The notes beneath the pieces are model-generated. The model had not been told where the DNA came from, searched no databases, and worked only from the letters and a program-made list of their open reading frames with translations. A stretch of DNA of 64,000 nt from Rhizobium hidalgonense (GTDB taxonomy: Bacteria; Pseudomonadota; Alphaproteobacteria; Rhizobiales; Rhizobiaceae), in contig NZ_LODW01000082.1 of NCBI RefSeq assembly GCF_002914525.1, positions 62,001 to 126,000 of the forward strand, written 5' to 3'. This document shows positions 1 to 10,301 of this stretch, piece by piece. Positions within the stretch are counted from its first letter, which is position 1. Each line of letters starts with the position of its first letter. Position numbers and translations under genes: made by a program.

Positions 1-252
1 TCGCCGCAGCGCCTCGCGAATTTCGCGGGCATAACTGTCGCCGGCCAGCGTCAGCCGCATGGTCTGGCGTTCGCGCAGGAAGAGTTCGACGCCGAGCTGC
101 TCCTCCAGCGCTCTCACCTGGCGGCTGACGGCGCTCTGCGTCAGATCGAGCTCGCGCGCGGCCGCCGTGACGCTGCCGGTGCGGGCAACTGCCTCGAAGG
201 CGGCGAGGTGCGAAATCGACGGTAGAAAACGCCTTGAAGCGAACATGTTCAT
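1..252 (-). CDS. LysR-family transcriptional regulator, N-terminal part (cut by window edge)
   Basis: Only about the first 84 residues are present; the gene runs off the left edge. The visible part is a LysR winged helix-turn-helix: a hydrophobic lead (LPSISHLAAFEAVARTGS), then the recognition-helix region with LTQSAVSRQVRALE, then the start of the linker helix. Two in-frame ATG codons, at 252 and 246, can serve as start; I use the outer one, and neither has a strong ribosome binding site. It is divergent from the hglS-type gene with about 100 bp between them, the classic arrangement of a LysR activator and its target. In Pseudomonas putida a LysR gene also sits beside hglS, amaB and amaA, so a role in lysine/2-aminoadipate catabolism is a reasonable inference. 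The effector domain is not visible. Confidence 0.85.
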   Translation of the reverse strand, partial: MNMFASRRFLPSISHLAAFEAVARTGSVTAAARELDLTQSAVSRQVRALEEQLGVELFLRERQTMRLTLAGDSYAREIREALRR

Positions 253-266
253 TCCATTTCAGAATG
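250..266. promoter_or_regulatory. Candidate LysR-type operator (T-N11-A)
   Basis: The sequence holds ATTC-N7-GAAT, an inverted repeat with the T-N11-A spacing typical of LysR regulators. It overlaps the start codons of the leftward lysR gene and lies in the divergent promoter region, which would suit autorepression. This is motif matching only; a 4-bp half site can occur by chance. Confidence 0.35.
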
Positions 267-355
267 AGCTATTTCCAAAATGTCGATATTTCCGCCTTTG
301 TGGCTGAAGTAAAGAGGCTGATCCTGCAAAAACGGAATGAGCCGGAGTTTCTCAG

Positions 356-1768
356 ATGCCGCAAGCCTTCGTTTCCCCAGACCGTATCCGCTCGCAGTTC
401 ACCGAGGCGATGTCGCAAATGTACCGGGCGGAGGTGCCGCAATATGGCACGCTGATCGAACTGGTGGCGGATGTGAATGCCGGCTGCCTCGAAAACAATC
501 CCGATCTGCGCGAGCGGCTCGCCCGCGCCGGCGAGCTTGATCGCATCGACGTCGAGCGTCACGGCGCCATCCGGCTCGGCACGGCGGACGAGCTCTTCAC
601 CATCCGCCGCCTGTTTGCGGTCATGGGCATGCAGGCGGTCGGCTATTACGATCTCTCGGTCGCCGGCGTGCCGGTTCATTCCACCAGCTTCCGGCCGGTC
701 GACGAGGCAGCGCTCAACATCAACCCCTTCCGCGTCTTCACCTCGCTGCTGAGATTGGAGCTGATCGAGGACGAGGGGCTGCGCGCTGAAGCCGAAGCCA
801 TTCTGGCCGCACGGCGCATCTATACGCCGCGCGCCGTTGCGCTGATCGAGCGTCACGAGCAAAACGGCGGCCTGACGGAGGCTGAGGCAACGGAATTCGT
901 CGCCGAGGCGCTCGAAACCTTCCGCTGGCACGGCGAGGCGACGGTCAGCGGCGAAACCTATAAACGCCTGCACGATGCGCACCGGCTGATCGCCGACGTC
1001 GTCAGCTTCAAGGGGCCGCATATCAACCATCTGACCCCACGCACGCTCGATATCGACGCGGTGCAGGCCCGCATGCCGGAACGCGGCATCACGCCGAAAG
1101 CCGTCATCGAAGGGCCGCCGCGCCGTCATTGCGATATCCTGCTGCGGCAGACGAGCTTTAAGGCGCTGGAGGAAACGATCATCTTTTCCGGTGACGAGGA
1201 TGCGGTTCAAGGGACGCATACCGCCCGGTTCGGCGAGATCGAACAGCGCGGCGTGGCACTGACGGCCAAGGGCCGGACGCTCTACGACCGGCTGCTCACT
1301 TCCGTTCGCGGTGAGGTGCAGGTCGGCGCCGGCGGCGCCAAGGCCGGCGCCTACGACCAGGAACTCGCCGAGCGCTTCAAGGCGCTGCCAGATAGCTGGG
1401 ACGAGCTGCGCAGGCAAGGTCTGGCCTTTTTCCGCTATTCGCCGACGCCTGCCGGCATTGCTGCGGCTGGGGGCACCTCGCTGCCCGGTGATCCGGAAAC
1501 GCTGATTGCCAAGGGTTACCTCGCCTTCGCACCGATCGTCTACGAGGACTTCCTGCCCGTCAGCGCGGCCGGCATCTTCCAGTCGAACCTCGGCACCGAC
1601 CAGCAGCAGAATTATGCGACGCATTCTAACCGCGACGCCTTCGAGGCAGCACTCGGCGCCGCCGTTCAGGACGAGCAGGCGCTTTATGCCGAGCGCCAAG
1701 ACGCTTCGTTGAATGCGGCGATGGAGGTGCTCGGCCTTGCGGACCTGCAGCTGAAGACTGTGGCGTGA
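356..1768 (+). CDS. hglS: 2-oxoadipate dioxygenase/decarboxylase (HglS family, DUF1338, YdcJ-like)
   Basis: This 470-residue protein matches the DUF1338/YdcJ family. The characterised member, HglS, is an Fe(II) enzyme converting 2-oxoadipate to D-2-hydroxyglutarate in lysine degradation. The family metal ligands appear conserved: His69 in ERHGAIRLG (with Arg73 close by), His225 in KGPHINHLTPRT and Glu294 in RFGEIEQ; this assignment is from my memory of the family. The C-terminal half carries FRYSPTPAG and PIVYEDFLPVSAAGIF, also typical. The length is normal. It is the first gene of a rightward set with an AmaA-like oxidoreductase and an AmaB-like dehydrogenase, and a divergent LysR gene lies upstream. 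Together these supply pipecolate/aminoadipate semialdehyde oxidation and 2-oxoadipate removal. The aminotransferase making 2-oxoadipate is not in the window. Confidence 0.88.
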   Translation: MPQAFVSPDRIRSQFTEAMSQMYRAEVPQYGTLIELVADVNAGCLENNPDLRERLARAGELDRIDVERHGAIRLGTADELFTIRRLFAVMGMQAVGYYDLSVAGVPVHSTSFRPVDEAALNINPFRVFTSLLRLELIEDEGLRAEAEAILAARRIYTPRAVALIERHEQNGGLTEAEATEFVAEALETFRWHGEATVSGETYKRLHDAHRLIADVVSFKGPHINHLTPRTLDIDAVQARMPERGITPKAVIEGPPRRHCDILLRQTSFKALEETIIFSGDEDAVQGTHTARFGEIEQRGVALTAKGRTLYDRLLTSVRGEVQVGAGGAKAGAYDQELAERFKALPDSWDELRRQGLAFFRYSPTPAGIAAAGGTSLPGDPETLIAKGYLAFAPIVYEDFLPVSAAGIFQSNLGTDQQQNYATHSNRDAFEAALGAAVQDEQALYAERQDASLNAAMEVLGLADLQLKTVA

Positions 1769-1835
1769 AATGCCGGCTTCAACACGTGGCTTTCTGGGTT
1801 AGAGTAGCGCAATTTCGATCCGATCGGACCAAACC

Positions 1836-3119
1836 ATGCTGAATGATCCGCGCTCCCACGGTCTCTGGGAAAAGACCGCCGGCGAACCGCCGGCCACCGC
1901 ACCTCTCCAAGGTGCGGTATCGGCCGATGTCGTCATCGTCGGCGGCGGTTATACCGGTCTCTCCTCCGCACTGCACCTTGCCGAAGCCGGGTCGAAGGTG
2001 GTGTTGCTGGAGGCGAAGGAAATCGGTTTCGGCGGCGCGGGGCGCAATGTCGGCCTGATCAATGCCGGCATGTGGGTGATGCCCGACGATCTGCCCGGCG
2101 TGCTCGGCCCGGTGCATGGCGAACGCCTGCTGGAGCTGCTCGGCAATGCGCCGAAGCTGGTCACGGAACTGATCGACAAGCACGGAATTGCCTGTGAACT
2201 CGAACGCAAGGGCACGCTGCATTGCGCCGTCGGCGCCGACGGGCTGAAGGAGATCGAGGCCCGCGCGGCGCAATGGTCTGCGCGCGGCGCGCCCGTGACG
2301 CTGCTCGATGCGGCGGAGACGGCCAAACGAATCGGCAGCGATGCCTATACCGGTTCGCTGCTCGATATGCGCGCCGGAACGCTGCAGCCGCTCTCCTATG
2401 CGCGCGGCCTTGCTCATGCGGCCGTCAAGGCGGAGGTCGCCATTCATACGTCGAGCCCCGTCATCGCGACGGAGCGCAATGGCAGCCGCTGGACCGTGAA
2501 GACGGAAAGCGGCGACGTCAGCGCCGACTGGATCATCGTCGCGACCGATGCCTATAGCACCGGCCCTTTCGAGCAAGTGCGCAACGAACAGGTCTATCTG
2601 CCCTATTTCAATTTCGCCACGGTGCCCCTCGGCCACAATCTGCGTCAGTCGATCTTGCCGGGGCGGGAGGGCGTCTGGGATACCAAGGATATCCTTTCCT
2701 CCTTCCGCATGGACCAGGCCGGACGTCTCGTCTTCGGCAGTGTCGGGGCGCTGCGCAATACCGGGCTTGCCGTGCACAAGGGTTGGGCCAAGCGCGCCCT
2801 GAAGCGGCTCTTTCCTGATATCGGCGATGTCGCATTCGAGTGCGAATGGTATGGCCAGATCGGCATGACCGACAATGCGCTGCCGCGCTTTCACAAATTC
2901 GCACCGAACGTTATCGGATTCTCGGGTTACAATGGCCGCGGCATTGCGCCGGGCACGGTCTTCGGCCGCACGCTCGCGGAGCATATTCTCGGCCGACTTC
3001 CGGAAGCCGATCTGCCGTTGCCGCTGACGTCACCGACCGAGCCGAGCTTCCGTGCGCTAAAAGAAATATGGTACGAAGCCGGCGCTCAGGTCGCCCATTT
3101 CGCCGATGCCCGCTTCTGA
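1836..3119 (+). CDS. FAD-dependent oxidoreductase, DAO family, AmaA-like (probable L-pipecolate oxidase)
   Basis: The 427-residue protein belongs to the DAO/glycine oxidase fold. A dinucleotide-binding motif, VVIVGGGYTGLSSALHLAEAG, lies at about residues 30-50, followed by LEAKEIGFGGAGRNVGLINAG, and the C-terminal FAD contact region reads GFSGYNGRGIAPGT. This C-terminal pattern is shared by PuuB/OrdL-type gamma-glutamylputrescine oxidases and by AmaA pipecolate oxidase. The specific call comes from context: it lies between hglS and an AmaB-like aldehyde dehydrogenase, as in the P. putida aminoadipate pathway. It would convert L-pipecolate to piperideine-6-carboxylate, passing electrons to FAD. 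No signal peptide is visible. The alternative is another amine or imino-acid oxidase of the same family. Confidence 0.78.
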   Translation: MLNDPRSHGLWEKTAGEPPATAPLQGAVSADVVIVGGGYTGLSSALHLAEAGSKVVLLEAKEIGFGGAGRNVGLINAGMWVMPDDLPGVLGPVHGERLLELLGNAPKLVTELIDKHGIACELERKGTLHCAVGADGLKEIEARAAQWSARGAPVTLLDAAETAKRIGSDAYTGSLLDMRAGTLQPLSYARGLAHAAVKAEVAIHTSSPVIATERNGSRWTVKTESGDVSADWIIVATDAYSTGPFEQVRNEQVYLPYFNFATVPLGHNLRQSILPGREGVWDTKDILSSFRMDQAGRLVFGSVGALRNTGLAVHKGWAKRALKRLFPDIGDVAFECEWYGQIGMTDNALPRFHKFAPNVIGFSGYNGRGIAPGTVFGRTLAEHILGRLPEADLPLPLTSPTEPSFRALKEIWYEAGAQVAHFADARF

Positions 3120-3146
3120 GAAGCGATAGACGTATCTGAGAATAAT

Positions 3147-4703
<1,557 letters not shown>

Positions 4704-4718
4704 GCCGGCTGAAGGAAG

Positions 4719-4747
4719 AAGGCGGCGCTTGCGAAGCGTCGCCTTTT
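4719..4747 (+). terminator. Rho-independent terminator after amaB
   Basis: A 12-bp stem with one mismatch (AAGGCGGCGCTT / AAGCGTCGCCTT, 3-nt GCG loop) starts 15 bp after the amaB stop and runs into a short T tract. It separates the catabolic set from the iron transporter. Confidence 0.7.
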
Positions 4748-4827
4748 GGCCAAATTGAGATTTATTCCCTCTTAATATGAAAAGTTTCGTCAAGTTATTG
4801 TGATGCGTTTTCCACGCAGGCCAAACT

Positions 4828-4842
4828 TGAAATTGTTAGTCA
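4828..4842. promoter_or_regulatory. Candidate iron-responsive operator (RirA/IRO box, TGA-N9-TCA)
   Basis: TGAAATTGTTAGTCA fits the TGA-N9-TCA consensus of the iron-responsive operator bound by RirA in Rhizobium. It lies 63 bp before the start codon of the iron-binding protein gene. The flanks are AT-rich, as expected near a promoter. Repression in iron-replete cells is the inference. Confidence 0.55.
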
Positions 4843-4904
4843 GGAAAAATATACGCCTCTGATCGCCCCTGGAGAACTCGGGTGACATCGCTACGGAGGC
4901 CATC

Positions 4905-5921
4905 ATGAAAACTGCTCTTAACCGTTTTTCCCTTACGCTTGCCGCTTCGCTTCTTTCCGCCACTGTGCTCGCCGGCAACGCGCATGCGCAGGATGAAGGT
5001 CTCGTCGTCTACAATGCCCAGCATGAAAGCCTCGGCCGCGAATGGATCGATGCTTTCACCAAGGAGACGGGCATCAAGGTCACCATGCGTCAGGGCGGCG
5101 ACATGCAGTTCGCCAACCAGATTATCCAGGAAGGTGACGCCTCTCCGGCAGACGTGTTCCTGACCGAGAATTCCCCGGCCATGACGCTGGTCGATGGGGC
5201 GGGCCTGTTCGCTCCGGTCGAAAAGCAAACGCTGGATCAGGTTCCCGAGCAGTATCGTCCGGCCGACGGCATGTGGACGGGCATTGCCGCCCGCACGACG
5301 GTTTTCGCCTATGACAAGACGAAGCTCACCGAGGACAAGCTGCCGAAGTCCTTGCTCGATCTCGCAGATCCGGCCTGGAAGGGCCGGTGGGGTGCGGCAC
5401 CCGCCGGCGCCGACTTCCAGGCGATCGTCGCCGCTCTGCTGCAGTTGAAGGGCGAAGACGCCACCAAGGCATGGCTGAAGGGCCTCAAAGACAATGCCAC
5501 GCCTTACAAGGGCAACAGCGTCGCCATGAAGGCGGTCAACGCCGGTGAAGTGGAAGGCGCGGTCATCTATCACTACTACTGGTTCGGCGATCAGGCCAAA
5601 ACAGGCGAAAACAGCAAGAATGTCGGCATGCATTATTTCAAGAACCAGGATCCGGGCGCTTTCGTCAGCGTTTCGGGCGGCGGCGTCCTGAAGTCGACGC
5701 AGCATATGAAGGAAGCCCAGGCTTTCTTGAAATTCGTTACCGGCAAGGCAGGCCAGGCGGTTCTCAAAAACGGCACGTCCTATGAATATGCCATCGGCAA
5801 AGATGCGCCTTCCAACGACAAGCTCACGCCACTTGCCGATCTCAACGCACCAAAAGTCGAAGCTTCGACGCTTGATAGCAAGAAGGTCGTCGAGCTGATG
5901 ACGGCCGCCGGCCTGATCTGA
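4905..5921 (+). CDS. Ferric iron ABC transporter, periplasmic substrate-binding protein (FbpA/FutA type)
   Basis: The 338-residue precursor has a clear Sec signal peptide: KTALNR, a hydrophobic core, and cleavage after AHA at residue 28. The mature protein is a type 2 binding protein of the iron(III) family. It begins with LVVYNAQHESLGREWIDAF and contains FANQIIQEGDASPADVFLTE and the tyrosine-rich segment VIYHYYWFGDQ, where Fbp-type proteins hold iron ligands. The start has a good ribosome binding site (ACGGAGG). It is followed by a two-domain permease and an ATPase, making a complete importer, and preceded by a TGA-N9-TCA iron box. Both points support Fe(III) over thiamine or phosphonate as substrate. 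Confidence 0.88.
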   Translation: MKTALNRFSLTLAASLLSATVLAGNAHAQDEGLVVYNAQHESLGREWIDAFTKETGIKVTMRQGGDMQFANQIIQEGDASPADVFLTENSPAMTLVDGAGLFAPVEKQTLDQVPEQYRPADGMWTGIAARTTVFAYDKTKLTEDKLPKSLLDLADPAWKGRWGAAPAGADFQAIVAALLQLKGEDATKAWLKGLKDNATPYKGNSVAMKAVNAGEVEGAVIYHYYWFGDQAKTGENSKNVGMHYFKNQDPGAFVSVSGGGVLKSTQHMKEAQAFLKFVTGKAGQAVLKNGTSYEYAIGKDAPSNDKLTPLADLNAPKVEASTLDSKKVVELMTAAGLI

Positions 5922-5996
5922 CGCCTCTGCCGCAGGCTTCGCCGGACCAAAACTATTGCTTTTGGCTCAAGAAAACCTTAGGGCATGACAATATCC

Positions 5997-6032
5997 GGCA
6001 ACCGCTTTGCAAAAGCGGTTGCCTTCCTTTTT
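5997..6032 (+). terminator. Hairpin with T-rich tail between binding protein and permease genes
   Basis: GGCAACCGCTTT pairs perfectly with AAAGCGGTTGCC around a GCA loop, and TTCCTTTTTC follows. This looks like an intrinsic terminator or mRNA-stabilising hairpin that would raise the binding protein level relative to the permease. It lies inside the longest possible permease reading frame, so the true permease start is probably downstream. Confidence 0.65.
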
Positions 6033-6119
6033 CAGCGTGTGAAGGCATCGGCCTTGCTGCAGGACAACAGATTGCTCGCATCCGGCAACGAGGCGCCGGT
6101 CGCGCCGAAGGCCGCGCGA

Positions 6120-7652
6120 ATGCTCTTGCCGCGTGGGCGCATGCCGCATGCTTCGGTGATGTTTCTCGCAACGGTCGTTGCGATCTTCAGCCTGGTGCCG
6201 CTCGGCTTCATCGGCTGGATAACCTACGATGTCGGCTGGGAAACTGTGAAAACGCTGGTCTTCCGGCCGCGTGTCGGCGAACTTCTCGTCAATACGGTTC
6301 TGCTTGAGACAATCACCATTCCGCTGTCGATCGCCCTTGCCGTGACGCTTGCCTGGCTGACCGAGCGGACCGACATTCCATTGGCCAGGCTCTGGGCCTG
6401 GTTGGCGATCGCGCCGCTTGCCGTGCCCGCCTTCGTGCACAGCTATGCCTGGGTCAGCCTCGTCCCCGGCATGCGCGGCCTGCAGAGCGGCGTCTTCATC
6501 TCGGTGATCGCCTATTATCCCTTCCTCTACCTGCCACTTGCCGCGGCATTGCGTCGGCTCGATCCGGCTATCGAGGATGCGGCGGCCTCGCTTGGCCTCA
6601 ATCCCTGGCGTGTCTTTTTCCGCGCCGTGCTGCCGCAGTTGAGGTTTGCTCTTTGCGGCGGCTCACTGCTGATCGGGCTGCATCTGCTTTCGGAATACGG
6701 CCTGTTCGTGATGATCCGGTTCGACACCTTCGCGACGGCGATCGTCGACCAGTTCCAGTCCTCCTATAACAGCCCGGCCTCCAACATGCTCGGCGGCGTG
6801 CTCGTCGCCTGCTGTCTCTTTCTGCTCGGTCTCGAGGTGCTGGTGCGTGGCAACGAACGTTATGCCCGCGTCGGTTCCGGCTCGCCGCGTCCGGCGGACC
6901 GCCGGCGGCTCGGCTGGTTCGTGGTGCCGGCCGTCCTGCTGCCCTTGGCGCTGGCGGTTCTGACGCTCGGCGTGCCGCTGGTGACGCTTGGCCGCTGGCT
7001 CTATCTCGGCGGCGCCGAGATCTGGCGCATCGAGGTCGGCAGCGCCTTCTTGCAGACGATCGTGCTTGCCATTGCCGGCGGCGTGCTGGCGACGATTGCC
7101 GCAGCGCCAATGGCCTGGCTTTCCGTGCGCGCGCCCGGCCGCATCCAACGCCTGCTCGAAGCCTGCCATTATTACGTCGGCTCGCTGCCGGGTGTCGTCG
7201 TGGCGCTGGCGCTGGTGACGATCACCGTGCGTCTCGTGCTGCCGCTCTACCAGACCTTCGCAACGCTCATCGTTGCCTATGTCATGCTTTTCCTGCCGCG
7301 CGCCATGGTCGGGCTGCGCGCCAGCATCGCCCAGGCCCCGGTGGAGCTGGAGCGCGCTGCGATGGGCCTCGGCCGCACGCCGGGTCAGGCCGTACGGCAG
7401 ATCACCATGCGGCTTGCAGCGCCGGGAGCAGCCGCCAGCGTGGCGCTGGTCGCGCTTGGCATCACCAATGAATTGACGGCGACACTGATGCTGTCGCCCA
7501 ACGGCGTCGATACGCTGGCGACCAGATTCTGGTCGCTGACCAGCGAGATCGATTACGTTTCGGCCGCACCCTATGCCTTGATGATGATTGTTCTGTCGCT
7601 GCCGCTCACCCTGACACTCCATACCCAATCGAAACGGACCGTCGGCCAATGA
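6120..7652 (+). CDS. Ferric iron ABC transporter permease (FbpB type, fused double permease)
   Basis: An inner-membrane permease of the two-domain FbpB type, with two sets of about six membrane segments joined in one chain. Each half has an EAA loop: one in DAAASLGLNPWRVFFRAVLPQ, the other in ERAAMGLGRTPGQAVRQITM. The frame is open upstream to an ATG at 5985, but that stretch contains a terminator-like hairpin. I therefore prefer the ATG at 6120, which has GAAGG at good spacing and sits just before the first membrane segment (MFLATVVAIFSLVPLGF); a GTG at 6039 is a second option. The end overlaps the ATPase gene by 4 bp (ATGA), indicating translational coupling. It takes Fe(III) from the periplasmic binding protein at 4905. 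Confidence 0.85.
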   Translation: MLLPRGRMPHASVMFLATVVAIFSLVPLGFIGWITYDVGWETVKTLVFRPRVGELLVNTVLLETITIPLSIALAVTLAWLTERTDIPLARLWAWLAIAPLAVPAFVHSYAWVSLVPGMRGLQSGVFISVIAYYPFLYLPLAAALRRLDPAIEDAAASLGLNPWRVFFRAVLPQLRFALCGGSLLIGLHLLSEYGLFVMIRFDTFATAIVDQFQSSYNSPASNMLGGVLVACCLFLLGLEVLVRGNERYARVGSGSPRPADRRRLGWFVVPAVLLPLALAVLTLGVPLVTLGRWLYLGGAEIWRIEVGSAFLQTIVLAIAGGVLATIAAAPMAWLSVRAPGRIQRLLEACHYYVGSLPGVVVALALVTITVRLVLPLYQTFATLIVAYVMLFLPRAMVGLRASIAQAPVELERAAMGLGRTPGQAVRQITMRLAAPGAAASVALVALGITNELTATLMLSPNGVDTLATRFWSLTSEIDYVSAAPYALMMIVLSLPLTLTLHTQSKRTVGQ

Positions 7653-8686
7653 CGCTGCTTACGATCGAGAACATCAGCAAGCGCTATGGCCCGGTGCAGG
7701 CGCTGAAGGATATTTCGCTCGATGTCCAGGCGGGCAGCCGCACCGCCGTCGTCGGCCCCTCCGGTTCGGGCAAGACGACGCTGCTGCGCATCATTGCCGG
7801 TTTCGAGCAGCCGGATGCCGGCAGGGTAACGCTGGATGGCGAGTTGCTCGCCGACGGCCCGGCGGCGATGCCGGCCCATAAGCGCGGCATCGGCATCGTT
7901 TCGCAGGACGGCGCGCTGTTTCCGCATTTGAGCGTTGCCGAGAATATCGGCTTCGGTTTCGAGCGAGGAGCAGTGGATCGCGACAAGCGCATCGTCGAGC
8001 TGCTCGATATGGTCGAGCTTGATCGCGGCATGCTGGTGCGGCGCCCGCATCAGCTTTCCGGCGGCCAACAGCAGCGGGTGGCGCTCGCCCGCGCACTCGG
8101 TCGCAAGCCGCGGCTGATGCTGCTCGACGAGCCTTTCTCGGCTCTCGATACCGGGCTGCGCGAGAATATGCGCAAGGCGGTGGCGCGCGTGTTGCAGGCG
8201 GCCGGCATCACCACCATTCTCGTCACCCATGATCAGGAAGAGGCGCTGACCTTTGCCGATCAGGTCGCCGTGCTGAGGGAAGGGCGGCTGATCCAGGCAG
8301 GGTCGCCGCAATCCTTGTATCTGCATCCGAGGGATCGCGAGACGGCTCTGTTTCTTGGCGATGCCGTGCTGCTTCCGGCCATCATCCGAAACGGCCAGGC
8401 AGACTGCGCGCTTGGCAATGTCGCGGTCGAAGGCAATCGTCAGGGTAAGGCGGAGATCATGCTGCGGCCCGAGCAAATTCGCGTCGTTGCCGATGATGGC
8501 GATCGCAGCTATGGCGGGCGTGTCGTCGAGGTGGAGTTCGGTGGCGCGGTCTGCACCGTTGCCGTTTCGCTCGACGGCGTCGCCCTGCCGCCGATCCTGA
8601 TCAAGACCTCGAGCGTCGCGCTGCCGGCGCGCGGCGATCTCGTTCGCCTGGATATTGCAGGCAAGGCGCATGTCTTCGAGAGTTGA
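7649..8686 (+). CDS. Ferric iron ABC transporter ATP-binding protein (FbpC type)
   Basis: A 345-residue ABC ATPase. Walker A is GPSGSGKTT at residues 36-44, a Q-loop lies in IVSQDGALFPHLSV, the signature is LSGGQQQRVALARAL near residue 134, Walker B is LMLLDEPFSALD, and the switch histidine is in LVTHDQEEAL. A C-terminal TOBE-like domain with LRPEQIRV follows, as in the CUT/FbpC subfamily. The start overlaps the permease stop by 4 bp. It powers the iron importer whose binding protein and permease lie directly upstream. FutC/FbpC, PotA and CysA share this architecture; the Fe specificity comes from the operon. Confidence 0.9.
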   Translation: MTLLTIENISKRYGPVQALKDISLDVQAGSRTAVVGPSGSGKTTLLRIIAGFEQPDAGRVTLDGELLADGPAAMPAHKRGIGIVSQDGALFPHLSVAENIGFGFERGAVDRDKRIVELLDMVELDRGMLVRRPHQLSGGQQQRVALARALGRKPRLMLLDEPFSALDTGLRENMRKAVARVLQAAGITTILVTHDQEEALTFADQVAVLREGRLIQAGSPQSLYLHPRDRETALFLGDAVLLPAIIRNGQADCALGNVAVEGNRQGKAEIMLRPEQIRVVADDGDRSYGGRVVEVEFGGAVCTVAVSLDGVALPPILIKTSSVALPARGDLVRLDIAGKAHVFES

Positions 8687-8708
8687 GGCCCGATGACATG
8701 CAGCGACT

Positions 8709-10043
8709 TCAGGCGAACTTGCGCACCACATCTTCCGGCTCGATGCCATCGAGCCAGCCGCCGGTAAAGCCGGCGCGCTCGAGCCCGAGGCGGATGACCG
8801 GCGATTGCCGCATCAGCTTCCAGATGAAGTCGGAGCGCTCGTTCTCGATCGTCATGACGACAAGACCCTGGTCGATGCCGACGGTGCGGTCGTCGACCCA
8901 GCCTTCCGGCCGCTTGGTCTTGACCGTCGGGTTGAAGCCGCCGGGAAAGCCGCCTTCCAGCAGCAGGTTCGGATAGGTGGTCAACAGCGCCTTGGTGCCG
9001 TCGAGAGCCGCCTGCTTGTCATAGGGCAGGCAGGCAAGCGCCGCCCAGGGTGCGATCGTGCCGTCATCGGGCCCGAGCGGCGCGCCGCGTGCGGCATAAC
9101 CCAGAACCTTCGGCTGGCGGCCGCCGCGCATGCGCCGTGTCGGCGGCGGGCCGTCGCAGGCGGAGAAGCCCCAGATATTCCTGTTATAGCCGACGAACTT
9201 GCCGGGATTACGCTCGGCATAATCCCGCTGGACGTTGATGACGACCTGTGTGTTGCGGAAATAATCCCAGTTCCGCTCGGCCATCGGTCTGTCCCGGATG
9301 CCGCGGAAATCGATCCAGGCATGCGAAAAGAGATGGATGAACAGCGGCCCGGCATAGAGATAGGACTGTTCGCCGTGCAGCATCCAGGAATAGCTCGAGG
9401 TAAAGGCGTCGTAGCATGACTGCGGGATAGGGTGCGTCGGCGAACCGAGTGCCAGCGCATAGAGGATGATCGCCTCGTCGAAGCCGTGATAGCGCCAGCG
9501 CAGGAAGCCGGAAGAGGGCTTCCAGCCCATGCAAATCGTGTCACCCTTGTTCAGGGCCCAGCGCCAGTCGACGCGCTCGTAGATAAAGGTCGCGAGTTCG
9601 CGGATTTCCGTTTCCGTTTCGTCATCCTCGCGATCGAAATACTGCGCTGCCGTCAGGATGCCGGCAACCAGCAGCGCCGTGTCGATGGTCGAAAGCTCGC
9701 TGTTCCAGGCACGATGGCCGGTATCCATGTGCAGGAAGTGGTAGAAGAAGCCGCGGTGGCCAGTTGCGTGGCGCTCCTCGCCCTGGCGCGCCTCGGCGAA
9801 GAAGCGCAGCGTATTGACCGTGCGTTCGGCCGCTTCCCCGCGGCTGATCCAGTGGCGCTCGACACCGACAGGATAGGAGGAAAGCCCAAAGCCGACGGCC
9901 GCGATGCTCGCCGGCACGCCGCTGATCGAAGTATCAGCCACCAGGCCATTTTCGGGATTGGAATATTTCAGGAAGTATTTGAATGCCGAATGCTGCAGCC
10001 TGTCGACGAGTGCTGCATCAATGTCTTCAATCCGTTGCAGCAT
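8709..10043 (-). CDS. Glycoamylase-like domain protein (GH144-type, possible beta-1,2-glucan hydrolase)
   Basis: A 444-residue protein consisting almost entirely of the (alpha/alpha)6 glycoamylase-like domain also found at the C-terminus of cyclic beta-1,2-glucan synthases and in GH144 endo-beta-1,2-glucanases. Family landmarks are FKYFLKYSNPENGLV, GVPASIAAVGF, RGFFYHFLHMDTG, ELSTIDTALLVAG, WIDFRGIRD and ARGAPLGPDDGTIAPWAA. No signal peptide or membrane segment is visible, so it may act in the cytoplasm. It is convergent with the iron importer (23 bp between stops). A second gene of the same family lies at 23040. Rhizobia make cyclic beta-1,2-glucans, so turnover of that glucan is an attractive but unproven role. 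Confidence 0.8.
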   Translation of the reverse strand: MLQRIEDIDAALVDRLQHSAFKYFLKYSNPENGLVADTSISGVPASIAAVGFGLSSYPVGVERHWISRGEAAERTVNTLRFFAEARQGEERHATGHRGFFYHFLHMDTGHRAWNSELSTIDTALLVAGILTAAQYFDREDDETETEIRELATFIYERVDWRWALNKGDTICMGWKPSSGFLRWRYHGFDEAIILYALALGSPTHPIPQSCYDAFTSSYSWMLHGEQSYLYAGPLFIHLFSHAWIDFRGIRDRPMAERNWDYFRNTQVVINVQRDYAERNPGKFVGYNRNIWGFSACDGPPPTRRMRGGRQPKVLGYAARGAPLGPDDGTIAPWAALACLPYDKQAALDGTKALLTTYPNLLLEGGFPGGFNPTVKTKRPEGWVDDRTVGIDQGLVVMTIENERSDFIWKLMRQSPVIRLGLERAGFTGGWLDGIEPEDVVRKFA

Positions 10044-10301
10044 AGGCTCCTACCCAACTGTTGCATCGCCCCATGCTTGAACATGGCGGCCGTCCCCGGG
10101 CAAATCAAACCTTTTTGATTCGCAGGGATAAGAGAACACAAATGGGCGGAACTGGTCGTTAATAATTATTGGTGAAATAATATCTAGCAGAAGTCATATA
10201 AGCGGTGCAGCAAAAAGCTCCGATCGCGCTACCAGCGCGGGCTGTTTTCCCGCAGTACTTGTTTTCTCGTTTCTTTTTGGAGCAGCCGACGAAGCTTGGC
10301 T

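Noticed and set aside
10215..10240. Small hairpin (CGCGCT/AGCGCG) after the ggt pseudogene
   Set aside because: The six-bp stem is short and separated from the nearest T run by several bases, so I do not call it a terminator.
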